A DNA stretch of 33,286 nucleotides from VRUE01 sp044867925 (GTDB lineage Bacteria > Actinomycetota > Thermoleophilia > Solirubrobacterales > 70-9). The position numbers were made by a program, and so were the translations under genes. Shown piece after piece: positions 14,301 to 22,969 of the stretch. Position 1 is the first letter of the stretch. The number at the start of each line of letters is the position of its first letter. Location: assembly GCA_044867925.1 (NCBI GenBank), contig JBIOVV010000109.1:1-33286 (forward strand). The letters are read 5' to 3'. Below the pieces are notes generated by a model, which saw nothing but the letters and a program-made list of their open reading frames with translations, searched no databases and was not told where the DNA came from.

Positions 14301-15626
14301 CTATCGGAGGGCCCTGCGCATCAGCTTGCCGGAGGGGGTGCGCGGCAGCGCCGCCGCCAGCTCGACCCGCTTCGGCACCTTGAAGCCGGCCAGCGACTCG
14401 GCGCAGTGGCGACGCAGCTCGTCGGGACTGACCTCGGAGCCGTCCTCGAGCACGACGATCGCGGTGACCGCCTGCTGCCACTCGGGATCCTCGCGGCCGA
14501 CGACGGCGGCGTCGGCGACCTCGGGGTGGCGCAGCAGGACTTTCTCGACTTCGGCCGGGATCACGTTCTCGCCGCCGCTGACGATCATGTCGTCGATACG
14601 GTCATCGACGTAGAGGAAGCCCTCCTCGTCGATACGGCCGAGGTCGCCGGTGTGCAGCCAGCCGTCGGCATCGGCGCGGCCGGGCGCGACGGTCGGCCCC
14701 TGGACCAGGATCTCGCCATCCTGGACGCGCAGGTGGGTGGTGAGCAGGGGGCGACCGGCGGAGCCGAGCTTGCGCCGCGCCTCGGCCGGGGCCAGCGTCG
14801 TCACCTGCGAGCAGGTCTCGGTCAGGCCGTAGGTCTGCACGACCGTGGCGCCGCGTCCGAGCGCCTCCTCCAGCGGGTCCTCGGGAACCGGCCCGCCGCC
14901 GACCAGGATCGCCCGCGGGCCGGAGAGGTCGGCGCCGGCCTCGAGCAACCGGGTCAGCATCGTCGTCACCAACGAGAGCACGGTGACCTCCTCGCGCTCG
15001 AGCGCCTCGGCGACGCGATCGACGTCGAAGCCGTCGTGGAGCAGCGCCGTGGTCCCGTAGATGACCGAGCGCATGACGATGCTGAGGCCGGAGACATGGC
15101 TCAGGGGCAGGCAGCAGAGCCAGCGGTCCTCCGGGTCGACCCCGATGTTGAAGGCCGAGGCGACGGCGCTCCAGAGAAAGTTGCCGTAGGTGAGGCCGAC
15201 CGGGTCGGGGGCGCCTGTGCTGCCGCTGGTCAGCACGCGAGCGGCGACATCGTCCATGTCGTGCTCGCCGAGCAGCGGCAGGTCGGCCTCGGTCTGAGTC
15301 AGCTCGCCGGCGTCATCGAGGTCTACGGCCGGCTCCTCGGCCGCGATCACGGCGGCGCGCTCCTGCGCCGAGAGCCGCGGGCCGAGCGGCAGCAGCACCG
15401 CGCCCACCTTCAGCAGGGCGTGGACCATCACCACCTGCTCGCGGCGCGGGTGCATCGTCATCGCCACGGTCGAGCCGCGGCGCACGCCGTGGGCGATCAG
15501 GCGGCGGGCGACCCATGTCGCCTCGGCCTCGAGCTCGGCGTAGGTGACCGCGGAGCCGTCGGCCACCAGCGCGGGGCGCTCGGGGCAGCTCTGCGATCTC
15601 TGGGCCAGCCAGTCGTCGAGTTTCAT
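14301..15626 (-). CDS. menE: o-succinylbenzoate-CoA ligase
   Basis: MenE activates o-succinylbenzoate with ATP and CoA in menaquinone synthesis. The protein is 441 residues, a typical short MenE of the ANL superfamily. It has LTSGSTGAPDP (P-loop), TYGLTET, the hinge region HTGDLGRIDEEGFLYVDDRIDDMI, and the late catalytic lysine in PRTPSGKLMRR. In the P-loop motif the usual Pro-Lys is Pro-Asp, a noticeable departure. The ATG at 15626 begins a normal N terminus (KLDDWLAQRSQ); the open frame extends far upstream only as antisense of menB. menB starts 21 nt away on the other strand. Assignment to menE rather than a generic acyl-CoA ligase rests on the surrounding men genes. Confidence 0.9.
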   Translation of the reverse strand: MKLDDWLAQRSQSCPERPALVADGSAVTYAELEAEATWVARRLIAHGVRRGSTVAMTMHPRREQVVMVHALLKVGAVLLPLGPRLSAQERAAVIAAEEPAVDLDDAGELTQTEADLPLLGEHDMDDVAARVLTSGSTGAPDPVGLTYGNFLWSAVASAFNIGVDPEDRWLCCLPLSHVSGLSIVMRSVIYGTTALLHDGFDVDRVAEALEREEVTVLSLVTTMLTRLLEAGADLSGPRAILVGGGPVPEDPLEEALGRGATVVQTYGLTETCSQVTTLAPAEARRKLGSAGRPLLTTHLRVQDGEILVQGPTVAPGRADADGWLHTGDLGRIDEEGFLYVDDRIDDMIVSGGENVIPAEVEKVLLRHPEVADAAVVGREDPEWQQAVTAIVVLEDGSEVSPDELRRHCAESLAGFKVPKRVELAAALPRTPSGKLMRRALR

Positions 15627-15647
15627 CGGCGGGATATCGTGCCCATC

Positions 15648-16514
15648 ATGCCCAAACGTCACAAGGAAGCCCTGTCCGAGGAGACCCTCTACGCGCCGAT
15701 CGAGTGGCGGAGCGCCGGCGAGTACGGCGACATCCATTACGAGGTGGCCGAGGGAATCGCCAAGATCAGCATCGACCGGCCCGAGGTTCTCAACGCCTTC
15801 CGGCCGCAGACGCTGATCGAGATCTCCGCCGCGCTCGAGCAGGCTCGCGAGGACACCGAGGTCGGCGTGGTGATCCTCACCGGCAGGGGCGAGAGGGCGT
15901 TCTGCTCGGGCGGCGACCAGCAGGTGCGTGGGGACACGGGGTACGTGGCCGAGGGCGCCTCGCTGGGCCGTTTCCACGTCACTGACCTGCAGGTGCAGAT
16001 GCGGCGGCTGCCGAAGCCGGTCGTCGCCATGGTCGCCGGCTACGCGATCGGCGGCGGCCACATCCTCCACATCTGCTGCGATCTCACCCTCGCCGCCGAC
16101 AACGCCGTCTTCGGGCAGACCGGCCCGCGGGTCGGCTCCTGGGACGGCGGCTTCGGCGCCTCCCTCCTGCGCGACCTCGTCGGCACCAAGAAGGCCAAGG
16201 AGATCTGGCTGCTCTGCCGCCAGTACGACGCCGGCGAGGCGCTCGAGATGGGACTGGTCAACACGGTCGTCCCGCTCGACCGCCTCGAGCGGGAGACCGT
16301 CGCCTGGTGCCGCGAGATGCTGGCGCTCTCGCCCTTCGCCCTGCGCCTGGTCAAGTCCGGCTTCAACGCCCATGAGGATGGCTATACCGGAATCCAGCAG
16401 CTGGCCCACGACACCAACCTGCTCTTCTACGCCAGCGAGGAGGCCGCGGAGGGCCGCGAGGCGTTCAAGGACAAGCGGCCGCCTGACTTCGGCAAGTTCC
16501 CGAGGCGGCCGTGA
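15648..16514 (+). CDS. menB: 1,4-dihydroxy-2-naphthoyl-CoA synthase
   Basis: MenB closes the second ring of menaquinone by a Claisen-type cyclisation of succinylbenzoyl-CoA. The 288-residue crotonase-fold protein has FCSGGDQQVRG (oxyanion hole and CoA site), AGYAIGGGH, and GPRVGSWDGGFGA, the family's active-site loop. The C-terminal helix ends in DKRPPDFGKFPRRP, typical of MenB and not of fatty-acid enoyl-CoA hydratases. The ATG at 15648 precedes the conserved start; no strong ribosome site is seen. It is divergent from menE with only 21 nt between the starts, so each promoter must lie within the other gene. An 88-bp palindromic repeat separates it from menA. Confidence 0.96.
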   Translation: MPKRHKEALSEETLYAPIEWRSAGEYGDIHYEVAEGIAKISIDRPEVLNAFRPQTLIEISAALEQAREDTEVGVVILTGRGERAFCSGGDQQVRGDTGYVAEGASLGRFHVTDLQVQMRRLPKPVVAMVAGYAIGGGHILHICCDLTLAADNAVFGQTGPRVGSWDGGFGASLLRDLVGTKKAKEIWLLCRQYDAGEALEMGLVNTVVPLDRLERETVAWCREMLALSPFALRLVKSGFNAHEDGYTGIQQLAHDTNLLFYASEEAAEGREAFKDKRPPDFGKFPRRP

Positions 16515-16521
16515 AGGTGTC

Positions 16522-16609
16522 GGCGCGCGGGTCCTGTCATCGGGCAGGGGGGCCTGCGGGCAGTCCACGGGCTGTCCTCGACCCCCCTGCCCCATGCCAC
16601 CCGCGCGAG
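16522..16609. repeat. 88-bp palindromic element, copy A (intergenic)
   Basis: The element has outer arms CGCGCGGGT/ACCCGCGCG and inner arms GGGCAGGGGGG/CCCCCCTGCCC around a central CAGTCCACGGGCTG. It starts seven bases after menB and fills most of the 124-nt gap before menA. Copy C (28566-28653, opposite strand) matches it without gaps at about 83 of 88 positions; copy B (27106-27193) is a more diverged relative. No reading frame is evident here. Confidence 0.85.
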
Positions 16610-16638
16610 ACATCACAACGGCTGACGGAGGAGACACG

Positions 16639-17520
16639 ATGAGGATCTGGGTTATGGCAGCGAGGCCGCGGACCCTTCCGGCCGCGATAGCTCCTGTGCT
16701 CGTCGGGACGGCGGCGGCGGTCGAATGGGCTGGGGAGCTTCCGAGGGTCGGGGCGTTCCTGGCGGCCCTCGTGGGGTCGATCTTCATTCAGATTGGGACG
16801 AACCTGGCGAATGACTATTCCGATGCGCGGCGGGGGGCCGATACGGCTGATCGCTTGGGGCCGGTGCGGGTGACCTCGGCGGGGTTGGTGACGCCGCGGC
16901 GGGTGCTCAACGCGACCTGGATCGCCTTCGCGGTGGCGATCGCCTGCGGGATCTACCTGACCGTCGTCGCCGGCATCGTGATCCTGCTGATCGGCGCGCT
17001 CTCGATCGCCGCCGGCGTCCTCTACACCGGTGGCCCCCGTCCCTATGGCTACGCCGGCCTCGGCGAGGTCTTCGTCTTCCTCTTCTTCGGCCTGGTCGCC
17101 GTCAACGGCTCCTACTACGTGCAGCTCGAGCAGCTCGACGCGCTGCCCCTGGGACTCTCGATCGCGGTCGGCTTTCTCTCCACCGCGATCCTCGTCGTCA
17201 ACAATGTGCGCGACATCGAGACCGACCGGCGGGCCGGCAAGATGACCCTGGCGGTGCGAATGGGCCGCCACAACGCGGTAGTGCTCTACCGCTCGCTCGT
17301 GCTCGGCGCCTTCGTCGTGCTGCCGATCGCGCTTGCAGCCGGAGGGGGCAGCTGGCTGCCACTGATCGGCCTGCTGGCGCTACCGATGGCGATCGGGCCG
17401 ATGCGGGCGATGACCAATCGCACCGACGGTCCCTCGCTCAACGGGGCGCTCGCCGCCACCGGCGCCCTGCTCGCTGTCTTCAGCCTGCTCGTCTCGGTGG
17501 GACTGTTGCTGGCCAGCTAG
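16639..17520 (+). CDS. menA: 1,4-dihydroxy-2-naphthoate polyprenyltransferase
   Basis: MenA attaches the polyprenyl tail to dihydroxynaphthoate in the membrane, giving demethylmenaquinone. It has 293 residues with about 8-9 membrane helices. The two magnesium-diphosphate motifs of the UbiA family are clear: NDYSDARRGAD (from residue 58) and NNVRDIETDRRAGKMTLAVR (from 188), the latter diagnostic of MenA. The ATG at 16639 has GGAGGAG five bases upstream. It is probably cotranscribed with menB despite the repeat between them. A perfect 18-bp inverted repeat follows four bases after the TAG. Confidence 0.96.
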   Translation: MRIWVMAARPRTLPAAIAPVLVGTAAAVEWAGELPRVGAFLAALVGSIFIQIGTNLANDYSDARRGADTADRLGPVRVTSAGLVTPRRVLNATWIAFAVAIACGIYLTVVAGIVILLIGALSIAAGVLYTGGPRPYGYAGLGEVFVFLFFGLVAVNGSYYVQLEQLDALPLGLSIAVGFLSTAILVVNNVRDIETDRRAGKMTLAVRMGRHNAVVLYRSLVLGAFVVLPIALAAGGGSWLPLIGLLALPMAIGPMRAMTNRTDGPSLNGALAATGALLAVFSLLVSVGLLLAS

Positions 17521-17523
17521 AGC

Positions 17524-17572
17524 GAACTGCATCAAATTCTCAATCTGGCAGGTGGAGAATTTGATGCAGTTC
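17524..17572. repeat. perfect 18-bp inverted repeat after menA
   Basis: GAACTGCATCAAATTCTC (17524-17541) and its exact complement (17555-17572) flank a 13-nt loop AATCTGGCAGGTG. It starts three bases past the menA stop and ends 16 bases before menC. It is much more AT-rich than its surroundings and has no T-run. It may act as a U-tract-less terminator or mRNA stabiliser, or be a dispersed repeat. Confidence 0.7.
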
Positions 17573-17588
17573 ACGTAGACCTACGGGT

Positions 17589-18647
17589 ATGAAGATCGCC
17601 GAGGTCGAGGTCGTTCCGTACGCGCTGCCTTTCCGCGAGCCGTATGTGACGGCACGGGGGCGACTGGAGCGTCGCGAGATGGTGCTGCTGCGGCTGCGCT
17701 CGGACGACGGACTGATGGGGCTGGGCGAAGCCGTGCCGCTCTCGCTGCGGGGTGGCCGGGGGCTCGCCCATGTGGCCGCTGAACTGGAACGGCTGGGGGA
17801 TCGGGGCTCGCTCGACGAGGCGACGCTGCAGGGAGATGCGCTGGGCCTCTCTGCACCCGCCCGCTGTGCGGCGCTCACCGCGCTGCTCGACCTGCGTGGC
17901 CGCAGGGCCGCGGCGGAAGGCTCGGCGGCTCAGGTCGACGCCGAGGGGGTCGAGTGCAACGCGACCCTTGTCGCCGGGGAGCCGACGGCGGTCGCGGCCG
18001 AGGCGTCCCGCTGGGCCGCGGACGGTTTCGAGACCTTCAAGCTGAAGCTCGGGACGGGCGACGACTTCGGTCAGGTCTTCGCCGTACGCGAAGCTGTCGG
18101 ACCGCGAGCGAGGATCCGCGTCGACGCCAATGCCGCCTGGGACGTCAACACCGCCAAGCGCATGTTGAAGGCGCTCGAGCCGCTCGAGGTCGAGCTCGCC
18201 GAGCAGCCCGTGGCGACGTTGGAGGAGGCGGCGGACGTGGCAGCATCGACCTCGATCCCGATCGCCGGCGACGAGAGCGTCGAGACCAGGGCCGATGCCG
18301 AGCGGGCGAAGGCGCTGCAAGCCTGCTCGCTCACCGGGATCAAGCTCTCCAAGGTTGGCGGCCCCGAGGCGGCGATCGAGATCGCCGAGGTCCTGCCCGC
18401 CTATGTCACCAGCGCGCTGGACGGACCGGTGGGGATCGCTGCCGCCGCCCAGGTCGCGCAAACGCTGCGCGCCGGGTCTGGGCCGCGCGGATCCGGCCTG
18501 GCCCACGGGCTCGCCACGCAGCGCCTCTTCTCTTCGACCGTGGCCTCGGTCGAGTGCGAGATCCGCGGCGGGATGCTGTATCCCCCGCCCGGCCCCGGCC
18601 TCGGCGTCGAGATCGAGGAGGATGCCCTCGCCGCCCATCGCCTCTAG
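17589..18647 (+). CDS. menC: o-succinylbenzoate synthase
   Basis: MenC dehydrates SHCHC to o-succinylbenzoate. The 352-residue protein is an enolase-superfamily member: a capping domain, then a TIM barrel. It carries the KxK catalytic motif (Lys151, Lys153 in FKLKLG) and metal ligands Asp179 (VDANAAW), Glu205 (AEQP) and Asp228 (GDES). A second-side lysine is at about 252 (GIKLSKVGG). The same fold includes N-acylamino acid racemases and dipeptide epimerases, but position between menA and menD supports OSB synthase. The ATG at 17589 starts the conserved MKIAEVEVVPY; no strong ribosome site is seen. A two-part hairpin follows the stop. Confidence 0.93.
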   Translation: MKIAEVEVVPYALPFREPYVTARGRLERREMVLLRLRSDDGLMGLGEAVPLSLRGGRGLAHVAAELERLGDRGSLDEATLQGDALGLSAPARCAALTALLDLRGRRAAAEGSAAQVDAEGVECNATLVAGEPTAVAAEASRWAADGFETFKLKLGTGDDFGQVFAVREAVGPRARIRVDANAAWDVNTAKRMLKALEPLEVELAEQPVATLEEAADVAASTSIPIAGDESVETRADAERAKALQACSLTGIKLSKVGGPEAAIEIAEVLPAYVTSALDGPVGIAAAAQVAQTLRAGSGPRGSGLAHGLATQRLFSSTVASVECEIRGGMLYPPPGPGLGVEIEEDALAAHRL

Positions 18648-18653
18648 AGGGGC

Positions 18654-18693
18654 TTGGCGACTTTCCCGTCATATGGACGGGGTAACTCGCCAA
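18654..18693. repeat. two-stage hairpin after menC
   Basis: TTGGCGA (18654-18660) pairs with TCGCCAA (18687-18693), and CCCGTC (18665-18670) with GACGGG (18676-18681). They are separated by a small internal loop and topped by ATATG. It begins seven bases after the menC stop and ends 13 bases before the menD ATG. There is no T-run. It may tune menC-menD readthrough or protect the mRNA. Confidence 0.55.
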
Positions 18694-18706
18694 TAGTCTC
18701 CCGGCG

Positions 18707-20449
18707 ATGGATCCGACCAACGGCAACACGGCGCTTGCCTCGGCCTTCGTAGAGGAGCTGGCGCGGGGCGGGCTGCGCCACGCGGTGGTCTCCCCCGGCT
18801 CGCGCTCGACCCCACTCGCCGTCGCGCTTTGGCGGCAACCCGAGATCGAGGTGAACGTGATCGTCGACGAGCGCTCAGCGGCCTTCTTCGCTCTGGGGGC
18901 CGCGCAGGCGAGTGGGCTGCCCGTCGCGATTCTCTGCACCTCCGGCACCGCCGCGGCCAACTACCACCCGGCGATCTGCGAGGCGGACGAGTCGGCCTTG
19001 CCGCTGATCGCGCTGACGGCCGACCGGCCGCCGGAGCTGCGCGGGATCGGCGCCGGGCAGACGATCGACCAGATCAAGCTCTACGGCGACTCGGTGCGTT
19101 GGTCCTGCGAAGTCGGCACCCACGAGGCCGACGACGCGGGGCTCCTGCACTTCCGCTCGGTTGCGTGCCGCGCCCTTGCGACGGCACGAGGGGAGACGCG
19201 GCCGGGGCCCGTTCACCTCAACCTCCCCTGGCGCGAGCCGCTGGCGCCGGTGTCGGTCAAAGGGGCGGTGACGGCCGGCGACCCGCTGGCGTTGAAAGGG
19301 CGGGAGGAGCGTCCGCTCACCGCCGTCACCTCGATCGACCTCGAGCCTTCGGCCTTTCTGCTCGGGGAGGTCGCGGGTCACATCGGCGATGCGATCGCCG
19401 GCGTGATCGTCGCCGGCCGCCAGCTCGACCCGGAGCTGCGCGAGCCGCTCGCCCACCTGGCGAGCGCTGCCGGCTTCCCGATCCTCGCCGAGCCGACGTC
19501 GCAGCTGCGCTGCGGGCCGCACGATCGCTCACGGGTGATCTCCACCTACGACCTGCTGCTGCGCGACGAGCGCTTCGCCCGCAGCGTCGCGCCCGACCTG
19601 GTTCTGCGCTTTGGCGAGATGCCGACCAGCAAGCCGCTGCGCAGCTGGCTGACGGCGAGCGGCGCCGACCAGATCGTCGTCGACCCCTACGGCGGCTGGA
19701 ACGAGCCGACGAACCGGGCGGCGGCAGTATTGCGAGCCGACCCGACCGAGCTCGCCGCCGGCTGGGCGGTGCGGGTCGAGAAGGAAGCACGCCCCGCTCC
19801 GCAGCGGTGGCTCGACGCCGACCGCACCGCCCGCGAAGCGATCGAGTCGGCGCTGGCGGGCGGGGGGATCTCCGAGCCCGCCCTGCATCTCGCTCTCGGG
19901 CAAGCGCACCGCGACGGCGACCTCGTCTACACGGCATCGAGCATGCCGATCCGCGACCAGGAGGCGTTCCTGCCGCCGACGAGCGCCGACGCGACCTTCC
20001 TCTGCAACCGCGGCGCCAACGGCATCGACGGGCTGGTCTCCTCCGGCATCGGCGCCGCACATGCCAGCGGCCGCCCGACCACGATCGTCACCGGGGACCT
20101 CGGCCTGCTCCACGACCTCGGCGGCCTCGCCTCGCTGCGCGACGTCTCGACGCCGGTTCGGATCGTCGTCGTCGACAACGACGGCGGCGGCATCTTCGGC
20201 TTCCTGCCACAGGCAACGGCCTTGCCGGGCGAGGACTACGAGGCGCTCCTGGGCACGCCGCGCGGAGTCGACGTGGCCGGCGCCGCCGGGCTCTTCGGCC
20301 TGCCGTTCCACGAGCTGGAATCGCTGGCGGCGCTGCCGGACGCGCTCGCCGCCGGCACGGGGCTGATCGCGGTCAAGACCGACCGCACCGCCAACGTCGA
20401 TCTGCACCGACAGGTGAGCGCGGCCGTTGCCGAGGCAATCGACGGATGA
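18707..20449 (+). CDS. menD: SEPHCHC synthase (2-succinyl-5-enolpyruvyl-6-hydroxy-3-cyclohexene-1-carboxylate synthase)
   Basis: MenD is a thiamine-diphosphate enzyme that adds a succinyl-semialdehyde unit from 2-ketoglutarate to isochorismate. It is 580 residues with the usual three domains. Visible features are NTALASAFVEELARGG, SPGSRSTPLA, catalytic Glu55 (VDERSAAFF), CTSGTAAANYHPA and LTADRPPELRGIGAGQTIDQ. The C-terminal cofactor site is GDLGLLHDLGGL followed by VVDNDGGGIFGFLPQA. The ATG at 18707 gives the standard N terminus. The stop overlaps the acyltransferase start as ATGA, so the two are coupled. Confidence 0.97.
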   Translation: MDPTNGNTALASAFVEELARGGLRHAVVSPGSRSTPLAVALWRQPEIEVNVIVDERSAAFFALGAAQASGLPVAILCTSGTAAANYHPAICEADESALPLIALTADRPPELRGIGAGQTIDQIKLYGDSVRWSCEVGTHEADDAGLLHFRSVACRALATARGETRPGPVHLNLPWREPLAPVSVKGAVTAGDPLALKGREERPLTAVTSIDLEPSAFLLGEVAGHIGDAIAGVIVAGRQLDPELREPLAHLASAAGFPILAEPTSQLRCGPHDRSRVISTYDLLLRDERFARSVAPDLVLRFGEMPTSKPLRSWLTASGADQIVVDPYGGWNEPTNRAAAVLRADPTELAAGWAVRVEKEARPAPQRWLDADRTAREAIESALAGGGISEPALHLALGQAHRDGDLVYTASSMPIRDQEAFLPPTSADATFLCNRGANGIDGLVSSGIGAAHASGRPTTIVTGDLGLLHDLGGLASLRDVSTPVRIVVVDNDGGGIFGFLPQATALPGEDYEALLGTPRGVDVAGAAGLFGLPFHELESLAALPDALAAGTGLIAVKTDRTANVDLHRQVSAAVAEAIDG

Positions 20450-21612
20450 GCTCCGAACGCCTGCACCACCTCGACGCCCTGCGCGCCTTGACCATGGTCC
20501 TGATCCTGCCCTTCCACGCCTTGGCGCTGGTAGGGCTGCGCGGCGGCTTGAACGACATCGAGGCCTCGATCTGGTGGGCGATCCACGTCTTCCGCCTGCC
20601 TCTCTTCTTCCTCATAGCCGGCTTCTTCGCGGCCCTGCTTGCGAGGACGCGCGGGACCAGCGCGCTGGTCCGCAACCGCGCGGTCCGAATCGGAATCCCG
20701 CTGGCCTTGGGCGTCCTCGCCGTGGTGCCGCTGATCACCTGGGAGATCCAAGCCCTCTCCGAGCAACCCCACCGCCCGCAGGCCGAGGGACTGGCGGCAT
20801 TTACCGACCCCCATCCATCCTTCCTCTGGTTTCTCTGGTACCTGACCCTGATCTACGTGGGCGCCCTGCTGGTTCGCCTCCTCCTGACGAGGATGCCCAG
20901 GACACGAGCGGGACTCCTGAGAACGGGGAGCTTCCTGCTCTCACACCGCTGCGCGACATTCCTGCTCGCGATGCCCGCCGCCGCCTGCCTCTACTGGCAG
21001 CCGACCTGGCAAGCCGGCGCCCCTGCGGAAAGCTTCGCTCCCCACCTCGACCTGCTCAGCTACTACGCAATCTTCTTTGCCGGTGGCTGGCTTCTGTATG
21101 AAGCTCCTGGCCTGCGCGAGTCGATCGAGAGCAGGCACCCGCAGCACCTGGCGGTCGCCGCCCTCGTCCTTCCGGTCGCACTGGCGCTTTACCTCTTGCA
21201 GAGCGAGCCCGCGATCGGTACCAGCGCGGCATTTCACCTGTTTGCCCTGCTGCTGCTCTCGATCGCAACCTGGTCGCTCTCGTTCGGCCTCCTGGGACTG
21301 GCGCGACGTTTCGGCCACGGACCACACCCCAGGCTGCGCTACTGGACGGACTCCTCCTACTGGATCTACCTGAGCCACTTCCCGGTGATGGCCGCGATCG
21401 CGCTTGCGATCTCCGGGCTGGCCATGCCGGAGTCGGTGCGCCTTGTCGTCCTCGCCACCCTGACCCTCGCTCTGGTCTTTCCCGCCTACGGCGCCTTCGT
21501 CCGCCACAGCGCGATCGGCCGCGTGCTGCACGGGCCTCGGCCCAAAGAGAGCACGGGACTGCTCGGCTGGAGGTTTACTCCGCCAACAGCGGCAGCAGAG
21601 CACCGAGCTTGA
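20446..21612 (+). CDS. acyltransferase 3 family membrane protein (OpgC-like)
   Basis: A 388-residue integral membrane protein with about 10 helices. It begins LHHLDALRALTMVLILPFHA, the start of the acyltransferase-3 domain with its conserved Arg and His. WFLWYLTLIYVGALL and, near the end, YWIYLSHFPVM match the OpgC/MdoC subgroup. Members transfer succinyl or acetyl groups to extracytoplasmic sugars or lipids; the acceptor here is unknown. Its ATG overlaps the menD stop by four bases. The 3' end overlaps the convergent menF gene by 38 nt. It has no obvious role in menaquinone synthesis and may be a passenger of the men operon. Confidence 0.87.
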   Translation: MSSERLHHLDALRALTMVLILPFHALALVGLRGGLNDIEASIWWAIHVFRLPLFFLIAGFFAALLARTRGTSALVRNRAVRIGIPLALGVLAVVPLITWEIQALSEQPHRPQAEGLAAFTDPHPSFLWFLWYLTLIYVGALLVRLLLTRMPRTRAGLLRTGSFLLSHRCATFLLAMPAAACLYWQPTWQAGAPAESFAPHLDLLSYYAIFFAGGWLLYEAPGLRESIESRHPQHLAVAALVLPVALALYLLQSEPAIGTSAAFHLFALLLLSIATWSLSFGLLGLARRFGHGPHPRLRYWTDSSYWIYLSHFPVMAAIALAISGLAMPESVRLVVLATLTLALVFPAYGAFVRHSAIGRVLHGPRPKESTGLLGWRFTPPTAAAEHRA

Positions 21613-22969
21613 TCTCGGTCTCGGCCAGCTCGGCCGCCGGGTCTGAGGCCGCGACGACGCCGACGCCGGCGTAGAGCCGGGCCTCGCGGTCGCGGAGCAG
21701 GGCACTGCGCAGGGCGACGCAGAACTCGCCGTCTTCGGTGGCGTCCATCCAGCCGACCGGGCCGGCGTACCAGCCGCGGTCCATGCGCTCGACCTCGTCG
21801 ATCGCGGTCGCGGCCGCCGACCAGGGCTCGCCACCGACGGCCGGGGTCGGGTGGAGCATGCCGGCCAGCTCGACCGCCGAGCGCGGCTCGGCCAGCTGGG
21901 CCACGATCGGCGTAGCGAGGTGCTGGATGTTTGCGACCTTGACGATCTCCGGCTCGGGCGCCGCCTCGACCCAGACCGCGTGCTGCCTCAGGGCGCGGGC
22001 GATGCGCTCGGCGACGATCGCGTGCTCGTGGCGGTCCTTGTCGCTGCGCAGCAGCTGCTCGCCGAGATGGTCGTCGACGGCCGGGTCGGAGCTGCGCCGG
22101 GTCGAGCCCGCGAGGGCCACGGTCGAGACGCTCGCCCCGCTGCGCCGCAGCAGCAGCTCCGGGCTGGCGCCGACGAAGGCCGCCTCGGGCGTCCCGCAGC
22201 AGAAGCAGAAGCAGGAAGGGAACTGCTCGCGCATCGCGCCGAAGACGGCAGCGGGATCGTGCGCGGCGCCGGCGGAGACGAGCACCTCGCGGGCGAGCAC
22301 GAGCTTCGACATCTCTCCGGCCTTGATCCGCTCGGTGGCGGCGGCGATCATCCGCTCGAAGTCGCCCGGTGGCCGGACGCTGCTGATCTCGACCCGAGAG
22401 GTCGGGTGGGGATCGAGCAGCGGCAGCGGATCGTCGCGCAAGCCGGCCAGACGAGCCTCCAGGGCGGCCACCTTCGTCCCGGGGTCATCGTCGGGGCGAA
22501 CGAGGGCGTTGACGGTCAAAAAAGCGTCGTCGCCGCTGCGGCAGATCGAGAGCTCGGGCAAGACCAGCGAGGCCGGCGCAAGCGAGGACCAGGGCGATGA
22601 GCCGCCCCCTTCGGGGTCGAAGGCAAAACCGCCGAGCCAGACAACCCCGGCGCCGGCAGGGAGCCCGGGTGGCTCGTCAAAGATCGTCTCGGAGCGAAGG
22701 CACTCACGCGCGACGTCATCGAAGCGACCATCCCCCCGCGATGCAGCCTCATGAGCCACGCCGAGCCCCGCCAGGGCAAATTCCCGGTCCGGCTGCTCCC
22801 AGCAAAACCAGCGATCCGAAGCCAGCCGAGAGGCAAAGACCACCGCACAAGGGTCGACGCCCTCAAACGGTGCAGTAACGCTCACCAATGTCTTCCGACC
22901 CCGGGTGAGCGCGCGCTCAACCGCCGATCGGAGACCGATGAATGACGAGTTCCAGAGGTCGCTAGGCAA
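21575..22969 (-). CDS. menF: isochorismate synthase
   Basis: MenF isomerises chorismate to isochorismate, the entry step to menaquinone. It has up to 464 residues. The chorismate-binding domain has MSKLVLAREV with the general-base lysine, FCFCCGTPEAAFVGASPELL, VALAGSTRR, RHEHAIVAERI, NIQHLATPI and HPTPAVGG. A C-terminal GWYAGPVGWMDATEDGEFCVALR follows. The N-terminal VTAPFEGVDP and WFCWEQPD segments are MenF-like. Start choice is uncertain: the only start-type codon upstream of the conserved region is TTG at 22969, inside the outer arm of a hairpin repeat; a GTG starting VSVTAPFEG would drop conserved residues. The last 38 nt overlap the convergent acyltransferase gene. Salicylate or siderophore-type isochorismate synthases are related, but the men context decides. 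Confidence 0.9.
   Translation of the reverse strand: MPSDLWNSSFIGLRSAVERALTRGRKTLVSVTAPFEGVDPCAVVFASRLASDRWFCWEQPDREFALAGLGVAHEAASRGDGRFDDVARECLRSETIFDEPPGLPAGAGVVWLGGFAFDPEGGGSSPWSSLAPASLVLPELSICRSGDDAFLTVNALVRPDDDPGTKVAALEARLAGLRDDPLPLLDPHPTSRVEISSVRPPGDFERMIAAATERIKAGEMSKLVLAREVLVSAGAAHDPAAVFGAMREQFPSCFCFCCGTPEAAFVGASPELLLRRSGASVSTVALAGSTRRSSDPAVDDHLGEQLLRSDKDRHEHAIVAERIARALRQHAVWVEAAPEPEIVKVANIQHLATPIVAQLAEPRSAVELAGMLHPTPAVGGEPWSAAATAIDEVERMDRGWYAGPVGWMDATEDGEFCVALRSALLRDREARLYAGVGVVAASDPAAELAETEIKLGALLPLLAE

Noticed and set aside
15627..16787. Long open frame extending menE upstream by almost 390 codons on the minus strand.
   Set aside because: It is antisense to menB and part of menA. 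The conserved MenE N terminus begins at the ATG at 15626 and the extra sequence has no family features.
18829..20445. Long plus-strand open frame in front of the acyltransferase, in another frame of menD.
   Set aside because: Arg/Pro/Ala-rich shadow of menD. The acyltransferase domain starts exactly at the ATG overlapping the menD stop.
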